Origin: UBA1563 sp037440065
GTDB lineage: Bacteria > Bacteroidota > Ignavibacteria > Ignavibacteriales > Ignavibacteriaceae
Direction of reading: 5' to 3'
Assembly (NCBI GenBank): GCA_037440065.1
Contig: JBBIUV010000015.1
Location: 620,001 to 684,000, forward strand
Length of the DNA stretch: 64,000 bases
Shown here: positions 25,279 through 34,170 of the stretch, piece after piece
How the letters are laid out: each line of letters begins with the position of its first letter
Numbering within the stretch: the first letter of the stretch is position 1
The notes under the pieces: model-generated
The model's database searches: none
What the model was told of the DNA's origin: nothing
Seen by the model: only the letters and a program-made list of their open reading frames with translations
Program-made: the position numbers and the translations under genes

Positions 25279-25980
25279 GTGGGAAAGACCGCTAAGAATA
25301 TTTTTGACGAAAAAGTAAGTTTAATTTACGAGTATAATAAAAAATCTCCGTTGTTTGTCAGAGAGGCAAACACGGAGATTTTTGCTAATAACGTAGAAAA
25401 AGCCGTTGAAATTTTAAAGCAAGGTCTCGTATACTTCCCCAATTATCCGACCGCTCACATTGTGCTTGCTAAGGCATACACACTGCTTGGTAATTATGAT
25501 GAAGCTTTAACATCATTCAAAAAAGGATGTGAACTCATCAACTCGGATGCTTCTTATAACTTTTTTGCCGAAGAAGTTGCTTCAAGTAAAAAAATGCGTT
25601 CTGCTTTCGGAAAGATCCCACGCCAACCGTTTACCTTTGAAAATGATTTTAAAGATGAAGACGATCATACATTTGAAGTAGATAACGAACCTTTATTCGA
25701 AGAAACTAATTTTGATGATAGACTTGATGAGATTGCTGAGAAAATTGCTTCGATAAAAATTCCTCCGCCGGAAAATGAAATGCGAGAAACAGAGAGTGAA
25801 ACCGAATTTCCATCAGAAGTTAAAATTGCTTCGGAAACTCTCGCAAAAATCTATGTTGCGCAAGGGGAATTCAAAGAAGCTATTGAAATGTACCGCCGGT
25901 TGATTCCTAAAAATCCTTCTAAAAAAGAATACTTCCTTGAAAGAATTTCAGAACTTCAAGCTAAGTATAACCTTGATTGA
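25279..25980 (+). CDS. TPR-repeat protein
   Basis: A 233-residue cytosolic protein with a GTG start. Tetratricopeptide repeats at about 30-85 (AVEILKQGLVYFPNYPTAHIVLAKAYTLLGNYDEALTSF) and 175-225 (ASETLAKIYVAQGEFKEAIEMYRRL) flank an acidic, low-complexity linker rich in Glu and Asp. Such proteins scaffold complexes. The position right after the glycosyltransferase suggests a linked role, but no partner can be named. Confidence 0.85.
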   Translation: MGKTAKNIFDEKVSLIYEYNKKSPLFVREANTEIFANNVEKAVEILKQGLVYFPNYPTAHIVLAKAYTLLGNYDEALTSFKKGCELINSDASYNFFAEEVASSKKMRSAFGKIPRQPFTFENDFKDEDDHTFEVDNEPLFEETNFDDRLDEIAEKIASIKIPPPENEMRETESETEFPSEVKIASETLAKIYVAQGEFKEAIEMYRRLIPKNPSKKEYFLERISELQAKYNLD

Positions 25981-26007
25981 CAACAACATCTCCAGTTATT
26001 ATTTCGC

Positions 26008-26619
26008 ATGAACTTTAAGCCGTTCCAGAAATTACCCGAAAAATTTTACCAAAGAAAAGTTCTTAACGTTGCCCCGGAGCTGCTCGGAAAATATATTGTA
26101 AAAAGAGAAGGGGAAAAATATTTGGTTGGCAACATTGTGGAAGTTGAAGCCTATGGTGAAAAGATGGATGGCGCGTCACATTCATATAAAGGAAAAACAA
26201 AAAGAAATGAAGTGATGTTCAACTCCGGCGGCAAATTGTATGTTTATTTTATTTATGGGAATCACTTTTGTTGCAATGTTGTGTGCGATAAGGAAGGAAT
26301 CGGATCTGCTGTGTTGATACGCGGAATAGAGCCGATTACCGAAGTGGAAATAATGGGGAAAAGAAGATTCAACAAAGAAAAAATTACGCCAAAAGAATTT
26401 TTGAATTTAACCAACGGTCCGGGTAAAATTTGTAAAGCGTTTGATATTACAAAGTCTCAAAACGGAGTTGATCTTTGTGGTGATGATATTTTTTTAGCAG
26501 AAGGAGAGAAGATTTCGAAGAAAAATATTGTGAGCACAACACGAATTGGAATTACCAAATCAAAAGATTTACTCTGGCGGTTTTATTTGAAAGATAATCC
26601 TTTCGTTTCGATCAAATGA
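26008..26619 (+). CDS. DNA-3-methyladenine glycosylase (AAG/MPG type)
   Basis: A 203-residue base-excision repair enzyme. It removes alkylated purines. Family motifs: VEVEAYGEKMDGASHSYKGKTKRNEVMF, with the catalytic Glu in EVEAY, GKLYVYFIYGNHFCCNVV, AVLIRGIEP and NGPGKICKAFDI. It is full length. The last four bases overlap the start of the next gene (ATGA), showing tight coupling to the GT9 gene although the functions differ. Confidence 0.94.
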   Translation: MNFKPFQKLPEKFYQRKVLNVAPELLGKYIVKREGEKYLVGNIVEVEAYGEKMDGASHSYKGKTKRNEVMFNSGGKLYVYFIYGNHFCCNVVCDKEGIGSAVLIRGIEPITEVEIMGKRRFNKEKITPKEFLNLTNGPGKICKAFDITKSQNGVDLCGDDIFLAEGEKISKKNIVSTTRIGITKSKDLLWRFYLKDNPFVSIK

Positions 26620-27662
26620 TTACACCCAAAAACATATTACTTGTACGAACTGACCGCATCGGCGATGTAGTTCTTTCGCTTCCACTTGCCGAAGCGATCA
26701 AAAAAAAGTTTCCCGGTTGTAAAGTAACATTTCTTGTAAAGAATTATACGGTTGACTTGGTAAACTACCATCCTTTTATTGATGATGTACTGACTCTTGA
26801 TGAAGTTGATACGGTGCCCGCAGTGTTTTCGAATGTCCAAAAAATCAAAGCGAAAAATTTCGATACGTGCATTGTCGTTTATCCAACTTTTAGAATTGCG
26901 CTTATTCTTTTTCTAACAGGAATTAAAAACCGTATTGGCACTGGCTACCGATCTTATTCATTCTTCTTTACAAAAAAGATTTATGAACATAGAAAATATG
27001 CCGAACGGCACGAACTTCAGTATAATTTGAATTTATTAAAAGTTTTTGGAATTGATGAACAACCCGATCTAGGGGAAGTTGATTTTCATCTTCAAATCAG
27101 TGAAGAAGCGAAGAAGGTTGTCCACCAATTTTTTCAAAAAAATAATATTGATAACTCAAAGCCAATCGTCATTGTTCACCCCGGAAGTGGGGGGAGTGCA
27201 GTTGATCTGCCTTTAGATAAGATGAAAAAGTTGGTGGAAAAGCTTTTAACAATGGATGTAAATATTCTAATTACCGGTTCAGCAAGTGAAAAAGCAATTT
27301 GCCAATTGCTTGTTGTGAATGAAAGAACCGTTAATGCCGCCGGATTATTCCAGCTTCCATCACTGATTGCACTAATCAACGCTTCGGAAATATTTATTTC
27401 CAATTCAACCGGACCTTTGCATGTTGCGGCTGCATTAAAAAAACTTGTGGTTGGATTCTATCCCAAAATTGATGCTTGCTCAGTCAGAAGGTGGGGGCCT
27501 TTCACTAATAAGAAAATGATCTTTGAACCTACAATAAACTGCACCAATTGTTCAAGGAAACAGTGCGAAAGTTTAAATTGTATGGCTTCAATTTCTATCG
27601 ACCAAGTTTTTGCCGAAATCAAAAAAAATTATATGTTGCTTCAAAAGAACGGAGACTTTTAA
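26616..27662 (+). CDS. Glycosyltransferase family 9 (heptosyltransferase-like)
   Basis: A 348-residue GT-B enzyme. The N-terminal motif NILLVRTDRIGDVVLSLPLAEAIKKKFP and the C-terminal VIVHPGSGGSA ... ISNSTGPLHVAAAL (donor phosphate site) define GT9, the ADP-heptose:LPS heptosyltransferase family. Near the C-terminus a Cys-rich stretch (INCTNCSRKQCESLNC) is present, as in many members. It would add a heptose or similar sugar to the LPS inner core. It overlaps the next gene by one base (TAATG). Confidence 0.9.
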   Translation: MITPKNILLVRTDRIGDVVLSLPLAEAIKKKFPGCKVTFLVKNYTVDLVNYHPFIDDVLTLDEVDTVPAVFSNVQKIKAKNFDTCIVVYPTFRIALILFLTGIKNRIGTGYRSYSFFFTKKIYEHRKYAERHELQYNLNLLKVFGIDEQPDLGEVDFHLQISEEAKKVVHQFFQKNNIDNSKPIVIVHPGSGGSAVDLPLDKMKKLVEKLLTMDVNILITGSASEKAICQLLVVNERTVNAAGLFQLPSLIALINASEIFISNSTGPLHVAAALKKLVVGFYPKIDACSVRRWGPFTNKKMIFEPTINCTNCSRKQCESLNCMASISIDQVFAEIKKNYMLLQKNGDF

Positions 27663-28459
27663 TGAGAAAAATCCTTTTCCCGATTCTGTCCGGGAGTTTA
27701 TTACTCTTTCTGTTTTGCGGGATGCTCTTTGGGCAAACTTCAGGAACTGATTTTAGAAAAATTGAAAACAAAGCTTTTAAAACCGGTGAAAAACTAACGT
27801 TTGATGTTAAATACGGATTCGTAACTGCCGGTGTGGCTACAATGCGAATTCCCGAAACAAAAAAAATTACCGGGCGAGACACCTATAAAGTTTTATTTGA
27901 AGTGAACTCTGTTCCAAATTTTGATTGGATCTATAAAGTCCGTGATCGGTATGAAACCTATATTGATGTTGAAGGAATTTTTCCGTGGCGCTTTGAGCAG
28001 CACATCCGCGAAGGAAATTATTCACGAGACTTTTCAGCTTTTTTCGATCAACGGAAAGGAAAAGCGAAAACATCCGGCGGCTCTTATGATATTCCCAAAT
28101 ATGTGAATGATATAATCTCGGCGTTTTATTTGGCGAGGACTTTCAACTATTCCAAAATGAAAACCGGCGATAAAGTAAATCTTCAAAATTTTTATAAAGA
28201 TAAAGTTTACGATCTTGATGTTCGCTATCTCGGAAAAGAACGCATAACAGTCGGTGCCGGTACGTTCGACTGCGTGATGGTTGAACCTTTAGTGCAAGAA
28301 GGTGGTTTATTCAAAAGTGAGGGAACGATTATAATTTGGCTTACCAATGATGAACTCAAAGTTCCCGTTAAAGTTAAAACTAAAGTGATTGTAGGTGCGA
28401 TAGACGCTGAGTTGAGCGCCTACGAGGGATTGAATGGAAAAATTCAGGCAAAGAAATAA
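27662..28459 (+). CDS. DUF3108 exported protein
   Basis: A 265-residue protein from the ATG at 27662, which overlaps the stop of the GT9 gene. Signal peptide: KILFPILSGSLLLFLFCGMLFGQ. The mature part matches DUF3108: GEKLTFDVKYGFVTAGVATM, FDWIYKVRDRYETYID, PWRFEQHIREGNYSRD, DIISAFYLAR and IIIWLTNDELKVPVKVKTKVIVGAI. A beta-rich periplasmic protein of unknown function, widespread in Bacteroidota and often near envelope genes. Confidence 0.88.
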   Translation: MRKILFPILSGSLLLFLFCGMLFGQTSGTDFRKIENKAFKTGEKLTFDVKYGFVTAGVATMRIPETKKITGRDTYKVLFEVNSVPNFDWIYKVRDRYETYIDVEGIFPWRFEQHIREGNYSRDFSAFFDQRKGKAKTSGGSYDIPKYVNDIISAFYLARTFNYSKMKTGDKVNLQNFYKDKVYDLDVRYLGKERITVGAGTFDCVMVEPLVQEGGLFKSEGTIIIWLTNDELKVPVKVKTKVIVGAIDAELSAYEGLNGKIQAKK

Positions 28460-29452
28460 ATGACGGATAACTTAAATAATCAAGATCCTTTAAATAATTC
28501 TTCAAACTCATCCCTATCGGAAAATTTCACTGAAGAAGTTAAACCTGAATTAACTCCGAAAATTTCCCCCGTCAAAGCCGGTTTAATTGGGTTAGCTGGA
28601 GGATTTTTATTTTATCAAATTTTTGGTGCTTTACTTACTGTTTTAATCTTCGGATTCAATTTTGAGAAAGCTGATCCGAACGCTTTACGCTTGATAACAA
28701 TGGCTGGCCAGGTGCTTTTCATTCTTTTACCGGCACTCATCTTTTCCAAAATTATTTACGAAGATGTTACTCGGGTTATTCGATTTCGCTCTGCACCTTT
28801 GGTCGAAATTGGTTTATTTACCGTGGGAATAATTGTCTTGACTCCCATTCTCCAGAATTATTTATATATCCAAAATTATTATTTTGAACAATTAGCAAAA
28901 CAAAGTGGATTTGTTCAAATGATCAAAGAATCGCTTGACGCTCTCGACAAGTTGGTGGAAAGTTCCTACGGAAGCTTGTTAAAAATAAATTCAGCTGTTG
29001 ATGGTGCAATCGTGATAGCTGTTGTGGCGATAACTCCCGCAGTTTGTGAAGAAGTGATGTTCCGTGGTTATATTCAAAAAAGTTTTGAACTAAAGTTTAA
29101 GCCATTCCTCGGCGCTTTTATCACCGCAATATTTTTTGGGATTTATCACTTCAACCCATACGCATTTTTACCACTTACTGCACTTGGTTTTTATCTTGGT
29201 TATTCAGCTTATAAAAGTAATTCAATCCTTGTTCCCGTGGTGCTTCATTTTCTAAATAATTTATCCGCGGTAATTTTGTTCATGGTCTTGGGCGATTCAG
29301 AACTAGAGCAAAGCAAGGCGATAAGTCCGGCTGAATTAACCCCGACTCTAATTTCTTTATCCTATCAGATTATTTTATTCGTGATTGTAATTATTGGAAT
29401 CCAATATTATTATCGCAAGAAGCAGCGGATAGCCTCTGCTCAAATGCAGTAG
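28460..29452 (+). CDS. CPBP-family intramembrane metalloprotease
   Basis: A 330-residue polytopic membrane protein (about eight helices) that starts right after the DUF3108 stop. CPBP/Abi motifs: EEVMFRGYIQ (the EExxxR catalytic motif), FFGIYHFNP (FxxxH) and VVLHFLNNL (HxxxN). The first ~45 residues are a Pro/Asn/Ser-rich cytosolic tail. Relatives cleave CAAX-type or other membrane substrates or act in bacteriocin immunity; the target here is unknown. Confidence 0.9.
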   Translation: MTDNLNNQDPLNNSSNSSLSENFTEEVKPELTPKISPVKAGLIGLAGGFLFYQIFGALLTVLIFGFNFEKADPNALRLITMAGQVLFILLPALIFSKIIYEDVTRVIRFRSAPLVEIGLFTVGIIVLTPILQNYLYIQNYYFEQLAKQSGFVQMIKESLDALDKLVESSYGSLLKINSAVDGAIVIAVVAITPAVCEEVMFRGYIQKSFELKFKPFLGAFITAIFFGIYHFNPYAFLPLTALGFYLGYSAYKSNSILVPVVLHFLNNLSAVILFMVLGDSELEQSKAISPAELTPTLISLSYQIILFVIVIIGIQYYYRKKQRIASAQMQ

Positions 29453-29458
29453 GTAACT

Positions 29459-29803
29459 ATGCCGTATTGCCCCAATTGTAAAATTGAATTTGAAGAATCG
29501 GTAATAAATTGCTCTGCATGCGGTGAAGTTTTACTTGTTTCTGGTAAAGAAAAACTTTCATGGAATGAAGACGATTTTACTTTGCTGACCGTCTGTTCTC
29601 AAATGTATGAAGCCGAAATTATTAAAGCCAATTTAGAAAGTTCAGATATAGATGCTTTCATTTTATCTCAACAGGATAGCAACTATCCTTTTCTCGGCAA
29701 CTCCTCAGCAATTAAAATTTTTATTAAAAAAGATGATGAAACTTCGGCTCGCGAGTATTTAGAAAATATAAATCAGCAAACTCATTCAACAGACGAGGAC
29801 TAA
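29459..29803 (+). CDS. Zinc-ribbon protein with DUF2007 domain
   Basis: A 114-residue protein. The N-terminus is a zinc ribbon (MPYCPNCKIEFEESVINCSACGE, two CxxC). Residues ~40-105 match DUF2007 (LLTVCSQMYEAEIIKANLESSDIDAFILSQ...IKIFIKKDDETSAREYL), a ferredoxin-like putative signalling fold. It lies between the CPBP and cdsA genes with gaps of 6 and 2 bp. A related combination occurs at 57980. Confidence 0.82.
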   Translation: MPYCPNCKIEFEESVINCSACGEVLLVSGKEKLSWNEDDFTLLTVCSQMYEAEIIKANLESSDIDAFILSQQDSNYPFLGNSSAIKIFIKKDDETSAREYLENINQQTHSTDED

Positions 29804-29805
29804 CC

Positions 29806-30615
29806 GTGTCAAATACGTTTGTAAGAACTTTAATTTCTGTGTTATTCATTCCCATAATACTATTGGTTTGTCTTTGGGGAAAATTTTACTTCCTTGGATT
29901 TACCTTAGTGATTGGCGCATTAGCTTACTACGAATTTATTACCATGGTAAAAAAGAAAGAAGTCAGCGGGTCGTTTATTATTGGGATGCCCGCGGTGTTA
30001 CTGCTTATTCTGAACGCATATTTTAATTTTGCCGACTTTTCTTCACTCGTCTTTCTCGTTGTATTTCTTTTACTTTTACACGAACTTTTTAGAAATGAAA
30101 AATCAGCTATTCTAAATCTTGGAGTAACGTTAATCGGAATTTTTTATATCGGATTGTTCGTAAGCGCTTTGATTCAACTTCGTGAATATTTTATTGATTA
30201 TCAGCACGGTGCAATGGTAATAATATCGATGCTTGCAACCATCTGGATTTGCGATTCAGCCGCTTACTTTTTCGGTTTGTCTTTCGGCAAACACAGACTT
30301 TTCTTGCGTGTAAGTCCAAAGAAAAGTTGGGAAGGCGCTATTGCCGGCTTTATTTTTTCTATTTTAACAATGCTTGCGGCAAAGTTATTAGTTGTGGATT
30401 TTTTAACATGGCAGAATGTTATTAGCATCGGATTCATTTTAGGAACTGTTGGACAAGTGGGAGATTTGATAGAATCTCTAATTAAGCGTGATGCCGGTGT
30501 CAAAGATTCATCAAACATTATTCCCGGGCATGGCGGAATTTTTGACAGATTTGATTCGTTAATCTTTTCTGTACCGATCGTTTTTCTTTATATCAAATAT
30601 TTCATTTCCCGGTAA
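29806..30615 (+). CDS. cdsA: Phosphatidate cytidylyltransferase
   Basis: A 269-residue membrane enzyme with a GTG start. It makes CDP-diacylglycerol from CTP and phosphatidate, the branch point of phospholipid synthesis. Seven to eight hydrophobic helices precede the CdsA signature (S-x-x-K-R-x(4)-K-D-x(5)-PGHGG-x(2)-D-R-x-D), seen here as SLIKRDAGVKDSSNIIPGHG then FDRFDSLI. Also present: FGKHRLFLRVSPKKSWEGAIAG. It is the last gene before rimO in this run. Confidence 0.95.
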   Translation: MSNTFVRTLISVLFIPIILLVCLWGKFYFLGFTLVIGALAYYEFITMVKKKEVSGSFIIGMPAVLLLILNAYFNFADFSSLVFLVVFLLLLHELFRNEKSAILNLGVTLIGIFYIGLFVSALIQLREYFIDYQHGAMVIISMLATIWICDSAAYFFGLSFGKHRLFLRVSPKKSWEGAIAGFIFSILTMLAAKLLVVDFLTWQNVISIGFILGTVGQVGDLIESLIKRDAGVKDSSNIIPGHGGIFDRFDSLIFSVPIVFLYIKYFISR

Positions 30616-30624
30616 AAATTCTAA

Positions 30625-31914
30625 ATGGCTAAACAAAACAAAGTTAGTGTGATCACTTTAGGCTGTTCAAAAAATACGGTTGACTCCGAACGTTTGATGC
30701 GGCAACTTAAGGCAAACAATTTTAAACTTAAAGATGATCCCAATGAAGCCGATACGGTTATTATCAATACCTGCGGATTTATTGAAGCCGCTAAAGAGGA
30801 ATCAGTTAATACCATTCTTAATGCCATCGCATTAAAGAATGATGGAAAAATAAAAAAAGTAATCGTCTCCGGTTGTTTATCAGAACGTTATAAAGATGAT
30901 CTTCAAAAAGAAATTCCTGAAGTTGATGTTTTTTTCGGTACAGAAAATTATGAAGGAATTATAAAAGAAATTGGAGGAGAGTTAAAGCGGGAATTACTTG
31001 GTGAAAGATTACTTACAACCCCTTCTCACACCGCATATTTGAAAATTTCCGAAGGCTGCGATAATCCTTGTTCGTTTTGCGCAATTCCTCTGATGAGAGG
31101 AAAACACAAAACCAAATCAATTGAAGAACTTGTACGGGAAGCGGAATTCCTCGCAAAGAATCATACAAAAGAATTAATTCTAATTGGACAAGACACAACA
31201 GATTACGGAAAAGACCTTTATCAAAAAAGAAATCTTGCTGAACTTATCAACCGTCTTAGCGAGATTGAAGGAATTGAATGGATTCGTTTGATGTACGTTT
31301 ATCCTTCGCATTTTCCCGAAGATCTAATGGAAGTAATTGCGAACAACCCGAAAGTATGTAAATATATTGATATTCCACTTCAACATATTTCAGACGATGT
31401 TTTGCGATCGATGAGAAGAGGAATAACTAGGCGTAGAACGATTGAAATGCTGAATCAACTTCGTAAAAATATTCCCGGTGTAACAATCCGAACCACATTT
31501 ATCGTTGGATATCCGAATGAATCCAAGGAACATTTTAAAGAACTTTGTGAGTTTGTAAAGGAATTTAAATTCGACCGCATCGGAGTTTTTACTTACTCAG
31601 TTGAAGAAAATACACCGAGTTATCTTTTAGGCGATCCAATTTCCGAAAAGGAAAAACTCCGCAGAAAAAATAAATTGATGGAAATTCAGCAATCTATTTC
31701 ACATGAAAAAAATCTTTCTCTTGTTGGAAAAGAGTTGAGAATTGTTGTTGAAGGTAGAGAAGGAGATTATTATATTGGCAGAAGTTATAGAGACGCTCCT
31801 GAAGTTGACGGTGAAGTTTTGATTCCCGTTAAAAATAAAACATTGAAAGAAGGAAAATTCTATAACGCAACTATTTATGATTGTAACGAATATGACCTTT
31901 ACGCAAATGTTTAA
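30625..31914 (+). CDS. rimO: Ribosomal protein S12 methylthiotransferase RimO
   Basis: A 429-residue radical SAM enzyme that methylthiolates an Asp of ribosomal protein S12. UPF0004 domain with Cys in LGCSKNTVDSE, NTCGFIEAAKEES and SGCLSERY. The radical SAM motif is CDNPCSFC in KISEGCDNPCSFCAIPLMRG; GQDTTDYG and IDIPLQHISDDVL mark RimO rather than MiaB. A TRAM domain is at the C-terminus. It starts 9 bp after cdsA. Confidence 0.96.
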   Translation: MAKQNKVSVITLGCSKNTVDSERLMRQLKANNFKLKDDPNEADTVIINTCGFIEAAKEESVNTILNAIALKNDGKIKKVIVSGCLSERYKDDLQKEIPEVDVFFGTENYEGIIKEIGGELKRELLGERLLTTPSHTAYLKISEGCDNPCSFCAIPLMRGKHKTKSIEELVREAEFLAKNHTKELILIGQDTTDYGKDLYQKRNLAELINRLSEIEGIEWIRLMYVYPSHFPEDLMEVIANNPKVCKYIDIPLQHISDDVLRSMRRGITRRRTIEMLNQLRKNIPGVTIRTTFIVGYPNESKEHFKELCEFVKEFKFDRIGVFTYSVEENTPSYLLGDPISEKEKLRRKNKLMEIQQSISHEKNLSLVGKELRIVVEGREGDYYIGRSYRDAPEVDGEVLIPVKNKTLKEGKFYNATIYDCNEYDLYANV

Positions 31915-31924
31915 CGGTGGAAAT

Positions 31925-33199
31925 ATGAGTCGTTTAATAATTGTCTTGGCTTTGTTTGTAAGCTTTCAAATGTTTGCACAGGTTGAACAATCTTCCGATG
32001 CTTATAATAAATTAGGATTACCCGCTTTTTATTACGAAATACTCAATTACAAAAGTGATAACCCCACCGCTACGCGAGTTGACGTTTTTGTCCAAGTGCC
32101 GTTTAATTCGCTTCAGTTTATTAAAGATGGTACAGGATTCAAAGCCGAATATACCGTTACGGTTTCTGTTTATGATAAAGATAAAGAAACCCTCTTAACA
32201 GAAAAACTTTGGAGTGAAAAAATTCCTTCACAAGAATTTGACCAAACACATTCGCGTTCAAATTTCAATTTAAGTTTGAGATCATTTTCACTTACACCGG
32301 GTGAGTACGTCTTTATTATTTCGGTTGAAGATAAAGACTCACGAAAAAAGAGTTTTTATGAGGTGAACTTTAAAGTAAAAGACTTAACTGCGAGGATTGA
32401 TCTAAGTGATCTTTTGTTCGTTGGAAATAAAATGATCGTTGGCGGGAAAGAAAAAGTTTTCCCGAATATTTCAAAAATGATCTCAACTGCTGAAGGGAAA
32501 ATTTCAGTTTATGCTGAAGTTTACTCTGATTCCTCAACGCCTGTATTAATGAAGTATTACATCTCTTCAAAAGATAAGAAAATGGTTGTTGAAAAAACTT
32601 CAGAGAAAGATTTGCAAAAAGGAATAAATAAGATTACACTGGAAACCGATAGCCTAGCGCTGCCGCTTGATAATTACGTCTTTACTCTTGCGATAGATGA
32701 TCTCAATTCATCACTCAAAGTAACTTCAAGTAAAGGATTTTTCTCCAGGATTGAAGGAGTGCCTCCTTCAATTACAAACATTGACAAGGCGATTTCTCAA
32801 CTGATTTATCTTGCAACCACATCAGAGCTGGATTCAATCAAAGATGGAAAAACTTCAGAACAGAAACTAGATAGATTCTTAAATTTCTGGAAAACTAAAG
32901 ATCCGAATAAATCAACTCCGGAGAATGAAGCATTCAACGAATATTATCGCCGTGTAGATTATGCCAACACGCACTTCACGCATTATACGGAAGGATGGAA
33001 ATCGGATATGGGAATGGTCTATATCATTTTAGGTGCGCCAAATGCGGTTGACCGCCATCCGTTTGAATATGATTCCAAACCTTACGAAGTTTGGGAGTAT
33101 TACCAAATCAACCGGCAATTTATTTTTGTTGATAACACAGGATTTGGTGATTACCGTTTGACCACACCTTTTTACAATGATTTGGATCGCTATCGGTAG
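31925..33199 (+). CDS. GWxTD-domain protein
   Basis: A 424-residue exported protein from the ATG at 31925, chosen because it gives the signal peptide MSRLIIVLALFVSFQMFAQ; the open frame begins inside rimO. The middle is beta-rich. The C-terminal third has the GWxTD domain (FLNFWKTKDPNKSTPENEAFNEYYRRVDYANTHF, then GWKSDMGMVYIILGAPN, here with KSD in place of the eponymous x-TD). The domain is almost confined to the FCB group and Acidobacteria and has no assigned function. It lies 10 bp after rimO. Confidence 0.88.
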   Translation: MSRLIIVLALFVSFQMFAQVEQSSDAYNKLGLPAFYYEILNYKSDNPTATRVDVFVQVPFNSLQFIKDGTGFKAEYTVTVSVYDKDKETLLTEKLWSEKIPSQEFDQTHSRSNFNLSLRSFSLTPGEYVFIISVEDKDSRKKSFYEVNFKVKDLTARIDLSDLLFVGNKMIVGGKEKVFPNISKMISTAEGKISVYAEVYSDSSTPVLMKYYISSKDKKMVVEKTSEKDLQKGINKITLETDSLALPLDNYVFTLAIDDLNSSLKVTSSKGFFSRIEGVPPSITNIDKAISQLIYLATTSELDSIKDGKTSEQKLDRFLNFWKTKDPNKSTPENEAFNEYYRRVDYANTHFTHYTEGWKSDMGMVYIILGAPNAVDRHPFEYDSKPYEVWEYYQINRQFIFVDNTGFGDYRLTTPFYNDLDRYR

Positions 33200-33204
33200 A
33201 CAAT

Positions 33205-34170
33205 ATGATTCTTACGGTAACTATAAATCCTCTACTGGAGATTTGCTTAACATATAAAGAAGTTTCTTCCTCCCGAGAAAATAGAAACGGAAAACTTTTG
33301 TACCGTGCGGGCGGAAAAGGCATAAACGTTAGCCGACAGTTAAAATTATTAGAGACGAAAAGTTTTGGATTTACATTTTCCGGCGGCTCAAACGGAAAAA
33401 TATTTCGTTCTGTATTAGAGAAAGAAGAACTTCAGTTTTCTTTTATTAAAACGGATAGCGAAACAAGAGTTGCTTCCGTAATAACCGATGAATCCAATAA
33501 ATCCGTTTCAACCTATTTTCAAGAAAACAATTTTGTACGCTCTGCAGAAGTAGACGAATTCAAGTTGAAACTTGATAAGATGATTCAGAATTGTGAAATA
33601 GTTGTTTTCTCAGGCTCTTCTCCGTGTCAAATTGCTGATGACATTTTCCCTTTCGGAATTTCTCTTGCAAATAAATATGATAAAGTATCGGTACTTGATA
33701 CTTATGGGAAACATCTCGCAACGAGCATCGATGCCTCGCCAACCATTCTCCATAACAACGTAGAAGAAATTGAAAAATCTTTACAAGTGAAAATGAAATC
33801 TGAAAAAGATAAATTGGCTTTTCTCGATCACCTTTATCAAAAAGGGATTAAGCAGGCATTTATCACGGATGGAGAACTTCCCATTTATGCATCAAATTTT
33901 GATTTCCATTTCAAAATAACTCCGCCGGAAGTTTCTGCAGTTCATCCAACCGGAAGCGGTGATGCATTTGTTGCCGGACTTGTCTACGGCTGGCGCAACG
34001 ATTTTGTTTTTACTGAAACATGCAAATTAGCCACAGCCCTTGGTGCAGCTAATGCAGAACGTCTTGATATTTGTACATCAAAATTGGGAGATGTTGAAGA
34101 ACTCCGCAAACGAGTTATGTTATCACCGGTGGGCAAAAAAATGAAATTGTTAGATGACTCGCCTCAATAG
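33205..34170 (+). CDS. PfkB-family sugar kinase (1-phosphofructokinase-like)
   Basis: A 321-residue carbohydrate kinase. Motifs: MILTVTINPLLEICLTY (hexose kinase N-terminus, as in FruK/LacC), AGGKGINVSRQLKLL (PfkB signature 1) and HPTGSGDAFVAGLVYG (signature 2, with the catalytic Asp in GSGDAF). The N-terminus groups it with 1-phosphofructokinase and tagatose-6-P kinase. There is no PTS gene nearby, so the substrate is uncertain. It overlaps the BamA-like gene by 17 bp. Confidence 0.87.
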   Translation: MILTVTINPLLEICLTYKEVSSSRENRNGKLLYRAGGKGINVSRQLKLLETKSFGFTFSGGSNGKIFRSVLEKEELQFSFIKTDSETRVASVITDESNKSVSTYFQENNFVRSAEVDEFKLKLDKMIQNCEIVVFSGSSPCQIADDIFPFGISLANKYDKVSVLDTYGKHLATSIDASPTILHNNVEEIEKSLQVKMKSEKDKLAFLDHLYQKGIKQAFITDGELPIYASNFDFHFKITPPEVSAVHPTGSGDAFVAGLVYGWRNDFVFTETCKLATALGAANAERLDICTSKLGDVEELRKRVMLSPVGKKMKLLDDSPQ